From NCBI GenBank assembly GCA_963691705.1, contig OY829539.1, forward strand, positions 47,032,327 through 47,096,326: a stretch of 64,000 bases of DNA, given 5' to 3'. Under the pieces are notes generated by a model. That model ran no database searches. It was not told where the DNA came from and saw only the letters and a list, made by a program, of their open reading frames with translations. The position numbers and the translations under genes were made by a program. The DNA is from Viola odorata (taxonomy: Eukaryota > Streptophyta > Magnoliopsida > Malpighiales > Violaceae). The stretch's first letter is position 1. Every line of letters starts with the position of its first letter. This document shows positions 32,961 through 45,850 of this stretch, in pieces.

Positions 32961-34741
32961 GATGCTCGCCCTCGAGCATTACAATCAGAAAACATCACCT
33001 TGTCCGGAACACACAGCCTCAATCCACAGCACACAAAATTACTTTCGCCCCCACTTACACCTCGGCCAAGCAGTACGCCACCCTCCAGCCTAGATGAACT
33101 CTGCACTACTCTAAAGGAATAATGAAACCAGAAGAGTAGCTTTCCTACATCAGCCTGTTGCAAGCAACCCTCACAAGATTTGGTGTTTATCACTCATGCT
33201 CAGAAATAGAGTTAGGTGTTTACACTCTTCAATGCGAATGGTCATGCACAAAACTAAATTTACAATAGCGACCCGAGTACGAAAAACACCTGCATGGGCA
33301 ATCATATGATCACAGAAACTTTGCAAGGGTAAACTAAGATAAGATGTTGGAGAAGGGGGTTCAAAAGAGAGAGAAAGGAAGGACAGAAGTTCTTAGCTGG
33401 AAAAAGGCAAGTTGGTGAGAAAGCCCCCCTTGGTGGCAATGGCAAGGGCAAGACAGAGAACGTTGATGAAGAGTGGAGGTATCATCTTCTGTTGGAAAGT
33501 GCAGTCGGTCTTCTGATCTTTGTAATGCTCTACTCCAGTTCTGATTTGTACTCCTCTCTTGCTCAAATGCTTTATTCGATTTTTGTTTTTTTTTTGTTTT
33601 TAATTTGGTTTTTGATTTTGAGCAAAATGGAGCATACATGAAATTCTGGATTGTTGAACTGGAGCAGCAAAATTTTCCTTGGGCGTCTGATCTTTAATGC
33701 GCATGTGACATTGATGGCACAACCTAGAAGTTGGTTTCCACATTGCTTGCTGGAATACTTGACTTGCTTTTGAATATTTAGGTCGAGTCGCCTGGAATCC
33801 CCACACCGGAGCTATTGTCTCTCTTATGAATTCTGTGATTGTTTCCATATTACTGCTTTCAGCATCTCGAAGTAGCAGTTGAATATTTATAGCTCAATTC
33901 TCTGCAACTTTTTATGTCTTCAGCTTCTTAGTCTGCGTTCAGTGTCTCCGTATAGCAGCTCAATACCCCCACATCGAAGATGTTGATTTTCTCTGTCCCA
34001 CCTTACCACTGCCAGAGGCATCTCTCACCTGCTAAGAAAAGAAAGGAATGGCTCAAGTAGTTAGAAGGGTAGTGAAAGAAAAGGGTGAGCAACATGGGTA
34101 AGGAGATAAACAGCAAGAAAAAAGATAACAAAGAAGACTGCAAAGTTCCTAATCATTTCATCGCTTTCCCATGTCTGATCATGTCTAATACCCGAGGGGT
34201 CTCATGCAAATTCAGCCAGCACACAAATCATGCATCCACTCAGAAATAAAATGCGGCATGGAAGCTCAAACACTCATAGGGTAAAATATATTGATTGCAA
34301 GCAGCTAGGGCAAGACATAGTCATAAGAGCTAACAGGCTGTATGGTGTGCAAGTGGTTTTGGTGTAGTGGGTGAAGATTCTGTGTGAAGTGGGCCTACTC
34401 TGTGCATTCCATCAAAAGTGATTTTAAAAACAGGGGTAGTGTAATTAGTTTGAAAACCAGTGGTGGAAAATTCCAAATCGGGATAAAAACGCGCATATGT
34501 AAGGCAAACAGTCATGCAATACGATGCAAACATGTCAAAATGCGCACACAAAACATAACACAAAAGTATGAAATCCATCCCCACACTAAAGCAAAACACT
34601 GTCCTCGGTGTGGGAAATGAAATCAAACAACGGAGTTCAAAGGGAAGGGAGAAAGGGAAAAGGAAATGGTTCACCGCGGTAATTAAAGTACAAAATTAGC
34701 CCGAAGGCAAACAGAGAAGAGTTTGGGGGGGGGGGGGGGAA
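32961..34741 (-). other. Athila 3' non-coding region
   Basis: About 1.8 kb between the env-like ORF and the 3' LTR without a supportable ORF, a known Athila feature. A G15 homopolymer lies at 34725-34739. Confidence 0.6.
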
Positions 34742-37023
34742 TCAAGGACTAGCTGGAGGGCGCAACCTCGAAGCTAGCTCATCAGGTAAGTTCTGGAGAA
34801 GGGAGATGACCGTCCGGAGTAAGGCATTTGTCTCGGCGATGGCAGCAACAGTAGGTGCGACATCAGGAATGTCAGAAACAGCTTGCCCAGGACGCTCGTC
34901 ACAAGGAGGAGGAACAGGGGAGGGAGGAGGAGAAGCTGCGGAAAGGTCAGGCCACTCGAAGACTCTGCCATTCTGGGCACTCCAAACTCGTCTCGTGCCT
35001 CCAGTGTAACCTTTACTGAAACATAAAACACGACCTCTCAAGCGCAAATGGCCCATACCATCGAGGGTACGGGCATCAAGCAATTTAAAGCCAACAGGAA
35101 TAAAGAGGTCACAATTGGACACATCAAGACTACGCTGCTCAACAGCCAAACGGGTAATAAGGGAACCAAGAATAGGGTTGTGGTTACAAGTGATAATAGC
35201 ATGCAATTCATGTGCAATCCAGTATCCTAGGTTGGCCTTATGGCCGCTATGCATACACCACAAAAAGAATAATTCCTGGACAGAGAGGGTGCCCGAGGAC
35301 TGCATCTTGCCCACGAAGTTGAGGGCAAGGAAACGGTGAAGTACACGAAGGGCTGGGTCACGCAGCTCATGGCCTTTGGATTTTCGGGAGCTGTACTTGG
35401 CATCGGGATTGCCAGTAAGCTCCTAAAAGGCACTAGTGACATCAAACTCAGGTGGGTAGGCAGCGTATGCACCGAGATACCATGGTGCACCCAAATCAGA
35501 CTCTTTGACAAAACCAAGCATGACATTAAATTTATCAATGGACAAGTGCTCCCATACATCCATCAAACGAAAATTAACCACCCTATTAGCCCCTAAATGC
35601 ATGCTACCCTTCCCTTTTTGTTTAAGCCTAGCATTATCAAACCAAAAAGATGTAAAGAATTCATGGCTCAATTCAAGGAACGTGGGGTGGGCAAGGTCAA
35701 ACAAGGGACGCCAACCGATATTGTCAATCAACGCATTCACCCTAACAGCTATACCCATCTTTTCACAAAATTCAGCATCAAGTTGAGCACAAGGGGAAAC
35801 GAGTATACCATGCAAAGCTAACAACCTATCATTGCTGGGCTTATCAGGAAAGTCCAGCCAACCATAAAGATGAGCAAGGTCAGGTGTTACCTGGGTAAGG
35901 GGCACGGATGTGCCTGCTCTGGTGTGGGCAGAACGAGCGGCAGGAGTGGGCATCACCGTCTTGGCCGAGCTGTTGGTGATACGTGCGGATTTTCTAGGTT
36001 GTGATGAAGCAGCTAGTGTAGCAGGGGCCTTGCGTTTTGGACGGATGGGGGATGGTTCCTCTGCTTCCTCGAGATCCATGGAGGTGTCCTCCGTGGTCTC
36101 AGTGGTGGCAGGGGGTACAAAAGCCTCATCCTCGGAGTCGTCATCATCGTCTAGGAGGACCAGAAGCTTCACCTTCTTTTGTTTGCCCTCGGCGTAGCAG
36201 ACCGGCTCAATCAATCAGCCGCGAGAGGTCATGTCATGACCCATGGGCAGGTCGCTAGGCCCAGGGACAGATCCGGTGACTTGTACATCAGACGTTAGAG
36301 TGGTGGTGGCGCTCTGGGCGGCTGTTGTCTCAGGCGGACCAGTGGGAGTGTCTTCAGCATCGTCCTCCGATTCATCTTTGGAGCCTTCTTCTTCCGAACC
36401 CTCTTCGGATTCCTCATCGTCTTCCCCAGATTCCTCCTTGCCCGAGGAATCTCCAGACCCAGCAGCGACAGTGGTAGCATCAACGAGCACCGTGCCGGAG
36501 GTACTCGGCGGCGCTGTCGTCGACGGAGCGGGCTGGTCGGTGGTAGCAGTCTCAATGGAGTCCTCGGACTCGCCAGTGTCTGTTTCGTATTCACCGGACG
36601 AAGACTAGTCGTCGGCCGTGGGGGCTTTTGGAGGAGTTACGATAACGGCAGGAATGGGGGTGGGTTTGGATGGTGGAGGAGTGGGTTTTGGAAGGGGGCG
36701 AGGGTGGTTTTTGCCTGTGGTGTCTTGGCGACCTTCGGGGTTGAAGGCGGTTGTTTGGCAGGGGAAGCGGTGGGTACGACAGGGGTGGTGACCGGAGCAA
36801 CTAGGGTAGTAGCAGCGACGGTGGGGGTTGGCCGCGGTTGCTTTTGTGAAGAGAGAGGGGTGGGGCGTGTTTTGGGTTTGGTGGTGGCCGTTAGCGGAGT
36901 ACCAGCGGCGGAGGAAACAGTGGTTGCAGGAGTAGTGACAGCGGCAGTCGCGGATGGTGTGTCCTGTAATCAACAGCTGGGGGTAGCGTCGGGGCGGGCA
37001 GCGGCTTTCTTTGAGCGTGCCAT
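34742..37023 (-). pseudogene. Athila ORF1/env-like protein, decayed
   Basis: The ORF sits downstream of pol, where Athila elements carry an envelope-like gene of unproven function. It starts at 37023 with MARSKKAAARP, a typical Athila start. An Ala/Thr/Pro-rich and then Glu/Asp/Ser-rich region follows. The conserved Athila ORF1 domain covers about 35990-34900, with LYGWLDFPDKPSND and GWRPLFDL near its beginning, and the ORF ends in a Pro-rich tail at 34742. In-frame stops are TGA 36970-36972, TGA 36215-36217 and TAG 35423-35425, with at least one frameshift between 36970 and 36490. I see no clear signal peptide or membrane helix. It cannot be translated as one protein. Confidence 0.8.
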
Positions 37024-37434
37024 GGAGAAGTTGCAGAGTTTGTGTGGGAGAGGGAAAGCTGAAAAGCAAGTGAGAAGATGGAACGAAATTTGGAAAGTGA
37101 AGAGAAAAAAAGAAGAAAGTGTTCTCCCTTTATGGCTGCCAGCTGCTAGTCATTGCTCACATGCGGATGTGGCAGCTTGCAATTGGGGCCCAACTGCAAA
37201 TCCCAACTGTCACGCTCCTGTCACTATCCTGCTCAAGAGTTTAAAATTCAAAAAGGGAAATTAATTAAGAGAAATAGGGGGAAGAAAATAAAATAAATAA
37301 AAAGAGAAAATTAAGGGAAGTAAATCAAAATAAAATAGGAAGGGATTCGGTGATGGAGAAAATCACGGGATGGAAATTAAAAGGAAAATAAAATAAAAAG
37401 AAAAATAAAATAAAGAAAATAAGGAAAAAGGAAA

Positions 37435-37480
37435 AAAAACGTGGGTTGCCTCCCACACAGCGTCGTGGTTAGCGTCTCGG
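37435..37480 (-). other. Athila post-pol signature
   Basis: The reverse strand contains 'gtgggaggcaaccca' just past the pol stop. Athila/Tat elements commonly carry this conserved 'tgggaggcaaccc' block between pol and the env-like ORF. I recall it from other elements; its function is unknown to me. Confidence 0.5.
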
Positions 37481-37501
37481 CCTAGACGTTGGTGACCGAT
37501 A

Positions 37502-38935
37502 TCAGAGTTGGTCAGGTGGCTCAGCAACATTCATCTCCTCAGCGATGAATGGCTTGAACCCCTCGTAGAATGCCTTGAGACGGTGCCCATTGACCTTGAA
37601 TGTGACTCCAGTGTCCAAACTTCAGATTTCAACGACGCCATGATCAAAAACGGCTGTGACAACATAAGGGCCTGTCCACTTGGACTTCAATTTTCCTGCG
37701 AACAACCTCAAACGATAGTTATATAGCAGAACTTTCTGTCCGATAGTAAAAGATTTATGAGATAGAAGTTTATCATGGTAAGCTTTCGTCTTGCCCTTGT
37801 AGATGAGGGCATTTTCGTAGGCATCGTCGCGAAGTTCTTCTAACTCCTGGATTTGCAATCTGCGATGTTGTCCAGCTTCATCAAGGTTGAAATTGGCTTT
37901 TCGAATGGCCCAGAAGGCTTTATGCTCGATCTCAACGGGTAAGTGGCAAGGTTTGCCGTAGACAAGTCGATAGGGGGTCATGCCAATAGGAGTCTTGAAC
38001 GTTGTTCGATAGGCCCATAGAGCATCGTCGAGCTTCAAGCTCCAGTCCTTGTGGGACCGGTTGACGGTCTTCTCCAAAATTGACTTGAACTCATGGTTGG
38101 AAACCTCTGCCTGGCCATTGGTCTGCGGATGGTAAGCTGTGGAGACACGATGTGTGGCTCCATACTTATTGAGCAAGCTGCTAATGACTCGGTTGCAGAA
38201 GTGGGTGCCACGGTCACTAATGAGAGCTCGAGGGGCTCCAAACCTACTAAAAATACGAGAGCGAAGAAAAGCTGCAACCACTTTGGAATCATCAGTCCTA
38301 GTCGCCTTAGCCTCAACCCATTTAGAAGCGTAATCAACCGCTAAGAGGATATATACGTTTCCATATGAATTGGGGAAGGGACCCATAAAATCAATGCCCC
38401 AAATATCGAAAATTTCACAAGCGAGAATACTTGTGAGTGACATCTGGTTTCGGGCACCAATGTTATCTGTATTCTGATAGCGCAGGCAAGTCGCACAGAA
38501 CATGTAACTGTCTTTGAAAATTGAGGGCCAGTAGAGTCCTGCTTCCAGAACTTTCATGGTTGTCTTCTTTGCTACGAAGTGGCCTCCTTCGGTGGAAGAG
38601 TGATAGAAACCGAGGATGGAGGGAATCTCATCGGTGGTAACGCATCTTCGTATGATTTGATCTGAGTAGAATTTCCAAAGGTAGGGGCTATCCCATATAT
38701 AAGACCTAGCTTGTCTCCTAATACACTTCTATTCTGAGGGGCATGAATCCGCTGGAAAGTGACCTGAGGCACAGAAATTAGCAATATCAGTAAACCAAGG
38801 GTACTCAATGGCTTGGGCAAGACAGAGTTGTTCATCAGGGAAAGTGTCATGAATAGAAATAAGTGAGTCATCGGTCTGGGCAGATAGGCGGCTCAGGTGA
38901 TCAGCCACGGAGTTCTCAGTGCCTCTCGTCCTTGA
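37502..38935 (-). pseudogene. Athila integrase, decayed
   Basis: Inserts the cDNA copy into host DNA. The core has [21 protein letters not shown] and [10 protein letters not shown], giving the DDE acidic residues. The upstream zinc-binding module retains CATC but is shifted in frame at about 38560-38575 and again near 38730-38870. A TGA at 37622-37624 cuts off the last 40 codons, which otherwise continue to 37502. The C-terminus shows no chromodomain, as expected for the Athila lineage. Confidence 0.85.
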
Positions 38936-40693
38936 TCTCGAGGTTGAACTCCTGAAGTAAGAGTATCCACCGGATAAGGCGAGGTTTGGCATCCAGCTTG
39001 ATCAAGAGGCAGCGGAGTGCGGTATGGTCTGAAAAGACAGCCACTTTCGTTCCCAAAAGGTACTGACGGAATTTATCCAAGGCAAAGACCACGGCGAGGA
39101 GCTCCTTCTCTGTAGTTGTGTAATTCCGTTGGGCATCATCCATGAGTTTGGAGGCGTAGTAGATGACATAAACCTCTCGATCTTTCTTCTGCCCCAACAC
39201 TGCTTCCAAGGCATTATTGCTCGCGTCACACATAATTTCGAATGGAAGGGTCCAGTCTGGTGCGCGAATAATGGGGGTTGATATGAGCTTCTGTTTGAGG
39301 AGGTTAAATGCGGCTTTACAGTTACCGTCGAAGATGAATTCAAAGTCTTGCTGTAGCAGCTGACACATTGGCTGTATGATCTTGGAGAAGTCTTTGATGA
39401 ACCTCCTGTAGAAATCTGTATGGCCAAGAAACGAACGTACTTCGCGTACACAAGTAGGATACGGTAAAGACTCGATTACCTCGATTTTCACTTTGTCCAC
39501 TTCTATTCCTTTGCGGGAAATGATGTGACCAAAAATCAGTCCCTGTTCTACCATAAAGTGACACTTCTCAAAATTAAGAACGAGGTTAGTTTCAACACAT
39601 CTCTGTAAAACTTTTTGTAAAGTAAGTAGACATTCAGGAAAAGAATTACCGTAGACGGTGAAATCGTCCATAAATACCTCAATGCCGTGTTCAACGAGCT
39701 CGGAGAAGATACTGACCATGCAACGCTGGAATGTGGCAGGAGCGTTGCAAAGACCGAAGGGCATCCTTCTGTAAGCGAACGTACCGAAGGGGCAAGTGAA
39801 GGTTGTCTTGTCTTGATCGTCTAGGGCAACCGGTATCTGGTGAAATCCTAAGTAACCATCGAGGTAGCAGTAGTGTGTCTTCCCAGCCAAGCGCTCTAGC
39901 ATCTGGTCAATAAACGGCAGGGGGAAGTGGTCATTTCTCGTGGCGGCGTTTAACCGACGGTAATCGATACAAATGCGCCATCCGTTCTGGATGCGTGTGG
40001 GAATCTGTTCACCATTCAGTCCCGTAGTGATTGTGATACCTATCTTCTTGGGAACAACTTGAACTAGGCTGACCCAAGTACTGTCCGAGATGGGGTAGAT
40101 CACTCCAGCGTCAAGGAGCTTCAGTATTTCCTTCTTAACGACCTTCATCATTGGGGGGTTAAGATGGCGCTGTGGCTGGCGAACTGACTTGTTGGCATCG
40201 TCTAGGTGTATCCGATGTGTGCACAGGGCTGGAGACAGTCCTTTGATATCTGCAATTGTCCATACAATAGCTTTCTTGAATTCCTTTAGTAGGGTGACCA
40301 GAGCCGTCTCTTCTTCTGCATCAAGTTTACTAGAGATGATCACGGGTAAGGATTCATTGCTACCGAGGTAAGCATATTTCAGGTGCTCGGGCAAGACTTT
40401 GAGTTCTAAATTCGGGGCCTGCACAATGGAAGGGGGAATCTTAGTATATTCAGAGGGTAGAGGGGTTACCACCATTTTGAAAGGGGAATGAGGAGTGGTC
40501 TCTAAGGCAGAGCTGGGGGAGTAACGAATTTGGAGTCCAGATTTTCCATGGCTTTGAAGTTGACACTATTGGCTAGGGCAAGCTGCAGAGGATCCATAGA
40601 AAATAAATCAGTAATTTCCTCAACATCTGGGTCAATAATATCAATAAAATTGAGACTAGAAAACTCAGAAGGGAAACGCATAGCATCAAGCAT
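38916..40693 (-). pseudogene. Athila reverse transcriptase and RNase H
   Basis: A 519-codon open stretch (40475-38916) holds the polymerase. Its palm motif is FMDDF, the fingers region has WRICIDYRRLN, and the connection/RNase H part has MCDASNNALEAVLGQ and TEKELLAVVFALDKF. Reading is interrupted at both ends: a frameshift between 40502 and 40475, and another at about 38930 where the frame moves to one encoding ENSVADHLSRL. The catalytic Asp pair is present. Confidence 0.88.
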
Positions 40694-40708
40694 GCTGAAT
40701 CGGATGAT

Positions 40709-42129
40709 CTATCCATCAAATTCAAGTGTAATTGATGCATCATGGACGTCTATCTTCGCACGAGTAGTCCTAAGGAAGGGTCGGCCCAGCAGAACATCAG
40801 AGGGTTTGGTGCCTTGCTCGTCTTCCATGCTGATCATATAAAAGTCGGCCGAAAAGAGGAGGCTGTCAACTTGGACGAGGACGTCTTCGATGATCCCCTC
40901 TGGATAGATTACTGATTGATCTGCTAGCTGGATGACAACTCTGGTTGGATTCAGTGGTCCGAGTTCTAGGTGAGTGTATATCGTCAAGGGCAAGACGTTG
41001 ATACCTGCACCTAAGTCACACATAACTTTACCAATGTCAGTGCCTCCAAGTTTGCAGGGGATTGTAAACATCCCTGGATCTGCGCACTTTGGAGGGATCT
41101 TTCTTTGGATAATAACTGAAACATTAACACCCACGCTGATTTTATTCACGCCTGCCAATTTGCTTTTGTTAGTGCATAAAGATTTCAGAAACTTAGCATA
41201 ACGTGGAATGTTCTTAATAGCCTGCATAAGTGGAATGTTAATTTGAACCTTACTGAATAAGTCAAAAATTTCTTTTTCTTCTTTATCCTTTTTCTTTTTG
41301 ACTAACCTGTGTGGAAAAGGAGGTTCAAGGACCTTGATGATAAAGTCGTCAGAGAATTCGGACTTCTCATCGTTCTTAATTGGCGTACCTGGCTTTCTGG
41401 AGGTATAGACCTTCTTTTCTTTTTCAGCAGTGATCTCGACATCTTCAACTACAGGCGTGGAATTAGGGAGTTCAGCTTCTCGGGCAAACGGCTCACGGTC
41501 AAGTAACTGCGTACCACTGCAGAGTGTCATGGCACAGGCTCCGTGCTTTGGATTAGCTTCTGGCTGTGGTGGTAGTCGTCCTCCATTCTTTAGCTCCTTC
41601 ACCTCTACAGATAAGACAACCAATTGTTTTTGCATCTCAATAACAAGACTATGTAAACTAGGTACCTCAGCCACTTGGGGAGTGGGTCCCATCTGTCCTT
41701 GTGGAGCTTGGTATTGATCCTGCTGATTGTTGGAGTAATTGGGCCGAGGCCCGAAATTCTGGAGGTTGAAGGGTGGCTGCTGCTGATTCTGGAATGGATT
41801 TTGTAGCTGCATTTGGTTCGGCACAGGCTGCTGTTGGTTGTCGTCATAACTCAAGTTCGGGTGACGCCAACCATTGAGGTAGTTCTGAGTGTATGAGTCG
41901 TACTTCCTGGGGGCTCTATTATAGTTCCCAATGGCATTCACATCCACCTCATCCGGAATATGCGGACAAGCGTCCGTGGGATGGTCAGTAAAGTTGCAAA
42001 AACCACATGCCTTGATCTGCACGGGCTGGCCGCTGGCCATGTTCTGGAGCATTCCAGTGATGGTGGAGAGTTGGTTCTCCATGGCAACAGACCGGGCGTC
42101 ATGAGTAGTAGTGGGCAGTAGTTCCAAAG
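40709..42129 (-). pseudogene. Athila gag C-terminus and protease
   Basis: Encodes the downstream part of gag, with a zinc-knuckle-like CGFCNFTDHPTDACP, a Gln/Asn/Pro-rich linker, and an aspartic protease with CDLGAGINVLPL (Ala/Leu around the catalytic Asp as in retroviral-type proteases) and LLGRPFL. The open frame actually begins inside the LTR of the nested element at 42238 by chance; the Athila-derived part starts at 42129. A TAG at 40709-40711 stops it, and the same frame then continues to 40502. Confidence 0.85.
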
Positions 42130-43212
42130 TGTTAGGATCCTTAGGTGTCGATTGGGGCAAGGAACTAGTCTCGATTGTGGATGGTCCGATTGATGAAGGA
42201 TGAAGGCGTTTTTGACGGACTTGATGATGTTCGGACATATGCGCAGCGGATAAAGTTGTAATGGAAATATGTAGGATTTTTTTAGAAATGGTTTTATGGA
42301 ATTTTGTGACTATTTAATTCAAGATAAATGGTTCTTGAATCGGGAATTTTAGAAGTGAAAGATGGAATTTAAATGGACAAGTATATTCGAGAAAACCCTC
42401 TCGTTAACGAAGAACGAGCAACCTTTCTATATTGAATAACTTGAAAGATCGAACTCAAACTTGCAATGAAAATGCTAGCTTGAACCCGAAATAATTACAA
42501 GAATTTTAGGGAAGAAAGCTAGAAATTACAAGGAATAAAATTGACTTTAAGATTGAATAATCAATTGGTAATCAAAAAGTGTCTTTTAAAAGAAAGTGAA
42601 TGCACCTATTTATAGCTGAAATTCCAAGGGCAAAGAGGTCATTTCACCCTTGGTTGGATTGGAATTAATTGAGGCATTTTTGGATTCAATTGCAGGCCAC
42701 GTTTGGTGCTGGTGGCTTGGGATCTTGCCAGATGGGCGTCGTGCGGGGGTTATGTGCCAGCAGGTGCTCGGAGGGGGCGCTGCGAGGTGCGGATTGCGCG
42801 GAGGCAGGCGCGAGCGTGCGCTGAGGACGCGGTCGGGCGCGCTGGGCGTGGCAGGTAGGTGCGCGTTGGGCGCGGACGGGCGTTGACCGCGTCTTATGGA
42901 GATGAGCAGGAGTGGCCGGCTGCCACGTTGGGCTGGACGACCGGGTCGCGGGTGAGGGAGAAGGTTTGAAATGGCATCGTCGGGAGGCTGTTGCTGTTGG
43001 CGTTGTGCGATGCCGTTTGGGCGAGATTGGGCCTGGGCCGGCTGGGCTTGGGCTGGCCTAAGTTCTCATTTGGTCCCTGGATTTGCAAGCATAACCTCCC
43101 TTGGTCCTTGAACTTTAGGTGCGCTTCTTCGTAGCGTAAATGTCGGAGCATAAGCACCACGAGATTTTGGCGTTGGCTTCCCGTACGCGATGCGATCGGT
43201 GCGATCGTATCA
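42130..43212 (-). repeat. 3' LTR of the inner element
   Basis: 1083 bp, differing from 48838-49912 at roughly 33 positions counted by eye. Most differences lie in the GC-rich part (42720-42910). It also carries an extra 9-bp 'gcgatcggt' near its end. Confidence 0.95.
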
Positions 43213-45850
43213 TCCCCTCCCCCTTCGAGTGGATTCGACCTTGAATCCAAAATTTGTATGTCCTCAGAATTTTCGTCATCGGATTCCTCTACAAAGTATG
43301 GAGATAAATCAATAATGTTAAAAGTAGTAGAGGAAACAGCAAAAGATTTAGGAATATCTAAAACATAGGCATTATCGTTAATTTTATTAACAATAAGGAA
43401 AGGACCAGCCCCTTTATGGCTTAATTTAGACTTCCTAAGGTGAGGGAATCGCTCTTTGCGAAGATGCAACCAAACCCAATCACCAACTTCAAAGGACTTG
43501 ACTCGTTTGCCGGCATTGCGCTTCTCCTCGAGTTTGGCGTTCACGTTTTCCATTCTTTGCTTCGCCTTAGCATGTAACTCTTTCACTTTGGCTGCTCGTT
43601 CTTCTCCATCTAAGCTGGATATATGAGAAATAGGTAACGGGAGCAAGTCTATGGGGGTGAGTGGATTGAACCCATAGACGAGCTCAAATGGAGAAGATAA
43701 AGTGACAGAATGCATGGCACGATTATATGCAAACTCAACAAAGGGAAGACATTGATCCCAATTCTTAGAATATTTCGGTACCATGATTCGAAGCAAGTTA
43801 CCAAGAGTTCGATTGACTACCTCCGTCTGGCCATCCGTTTGGGGGTGGTAGGATGTGGAAAACAGGAGTTTGGTCCCCAACTTGGCCCATAGGACACGCC
43901 AAAAATGACTCAAAAATTTTGAGTCTCGATCACTTACAATGGTACGTGGCATGCTGTGGAGGCGGACAACCTCTCGGAAAAATAGATCAGCTACATGAGA
44001 AGCATCAGCAGTGGATTTGCAAGGAATAAAATGTGCCATCTTAGAAAATCTATCAACGACAACAAAGATAGCATCTTTCCCGTTACTAGTTCTAGGCAAT
44101 CCTAGTACAAAATCCATGGAAATATCGCACCAAGGGTGCGAAGCAACAGGTAATGGCATGTAACGACCTTGATCATGAGATGTAGACTTAGCACGATGAC
44201 ATTCAATGTATGCATTAACAATATGAGTTATCATAGGACGCATATGCGGCCAATAAAAATGTTCTTTTAAAGTACTCAAAGTTTTGTTAATACCGAAATG
44301 ACTGCTAAGTCCACCACCGTGAGCTTCTTTAATGAGAAGTTCACGCATGCTACATTTGGGCACACATAATCGACCTTTACAAAATAGGAATCCATCATGC
44401 AAAGAATAATTTTCAAAAGGTCCACTCAAGCATGCATCATACGCAACATGAAAATCATCATCAATTTCATACAGTTCAATGATATGCAAAAATCCCAATA
44501 ATTTAGATTGTAAAGAAGTAATAAGTGCATACCTTCGGGAAAGGGCATCGGCGACCGTGTTCTCCTTTCCTTTCAGATACTTAATCACATATGGGAATCG
44601 CTCAATGAACTCCATCCAAATAGCATGGCGACGATTTAATTTACCTTGTCCCTTGAGGTAGCGAAGGGATAGATGGTCGGTGTGAACAACGAACTCCTTC
44701 GGGACGAGGTAGTGCTCCCAAACAGTGAGGGATCGAACGAGGGCGTATAGCTCCCGATCATAGGTGCAGTAATTGAGCTGGGCGTCCTTCAACTTCTCAC
44801 TGAAATAAGCGATTGGTCGCCCTCCTTGTAACAGTACAACTCCAATCCCGATTCCACTGGCATCGCATTGGACCTCAAACGTCTTGTCGAAGTCGGGTAG
44901 TGCGAGAACCGGGCTGGATACAAGGCGTTCCTTAAGGGTTTTGAAGGTCTTCTCTTGCTCGGGCCCCCATATGAATGGAATGTCCTTCTTGGTGAGTGTG
45001 TTGAGGGGTGCAACAATCGTTGAGAAGTCCTTCACGAACCGTCGATAGAAACCGGCCAAACCATGGAACGAGCGCACCTCGCTCACATTTTGCGGAGTGG
45101 GCCAATCCGCAATCGCCTTGATCTTGGCTTGATCAACCTTGAGTCCATCTGCTCCTATAAGAAAGCCAAGAAAGTGGACTTCGTCCAAACAAAACTCGCA
45201 CTTCGCGAGTTTAGCGTAAAGCTTATGCTCGCGAAGGGTTAGAAATACAAGTCTCAAATGCTCAAAATGGGAGTCATGCGAGGAGCTATATATCAAGATG
45301 TCATCAAAATAAACAACAATAAATTTTTCAATAAAGTCACGCAACACATGATTCATTAATCGCATAAATGTGCTAGGAGCATTTGTTAACCCAAAAGGCA
45401 TAACTAACCATTCATAAAGACCAAATTTAGTTTTGAAAGCAGTTTTCCATTGGTCTCCTTCATGCATACGTATTTGATGATATCCACTAGCTAAATCAAT
45501 TTTCAAAAATATTGTAGCATGGTTAAGTTCATTTAGCATATCATCAAGACGAGGTATGGGGTGCGAGTATTTAATGGTTACCTTATTGACTGCTCGACAG
45601 TCCATGCACATGCGCCACGATCCGTCTTTCTTTGGAACAAGGATCACCGGGACGACACACGGGGAAAGGCTTTTGCGGACGTAGCCTTTGGCGAGGAGGG
45701 CCTCGACTTGAGTCTCCAACTCTTTGGTTTCCACCGGGTTGCACCGGTAGGCAGGTCGGTTATAGGTGCGTCGGGAACCAAATCGATCTTGTGCTCGATT
45801 CCGCGGATTGGTGGTAGTCCTTCGGGCAACTCGTCCGGAAACACGTCTCA
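42894..45850 (-). pseudogene. Inner element pol: reverse transcriptase, RNase H, integrase
   Basis: A 946-codon open frame (45734-42894) follows a frameshift at about 45735-45745; the preceding FPDELPEGLPPIRG segment is in another frame. RT has CMDCRAVNKVTIKY and YFDDILIYS, RNase H has VQCDASGIGIGVVLLQ, and the tether has KGKENTVADALSRR. The integrase core has DISMDFVLGLPR, VSDRDSKFLSHFW and TEVVNRTLG for the DDE triad. In the zinc-binding module the first Cys of the CxxC pair appears replaced by Tyr (AYIECHRAKS). Downstream of the integrase a region with INDNAYVLDIPK and DLSPYF leads across the PPT into the LTR, adding about 106 codons. Confidence 0.88.
43213..43230 (-). other. Polypurine tract of the inner element
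   Basis: The reverse strand reads gaagggggagggga directly before the TGATACG start of the 3' LTR, a textbook PPT. Confidence 0.85.

Noticed and set aside
36243..37264. Long plus-strand ORFs (121 and 186 codons)
   Set aside because: They are antisense to the Athila env-like ORF, whose biased composition opens the opposite strand.
42650..42886. 78-codon plus-strand ORF repeated at 49358-49594
   Set aside because: It is in the GC-rich part of the inner LTR, antisense to the pol extension; repetition reflects the LTR pair.
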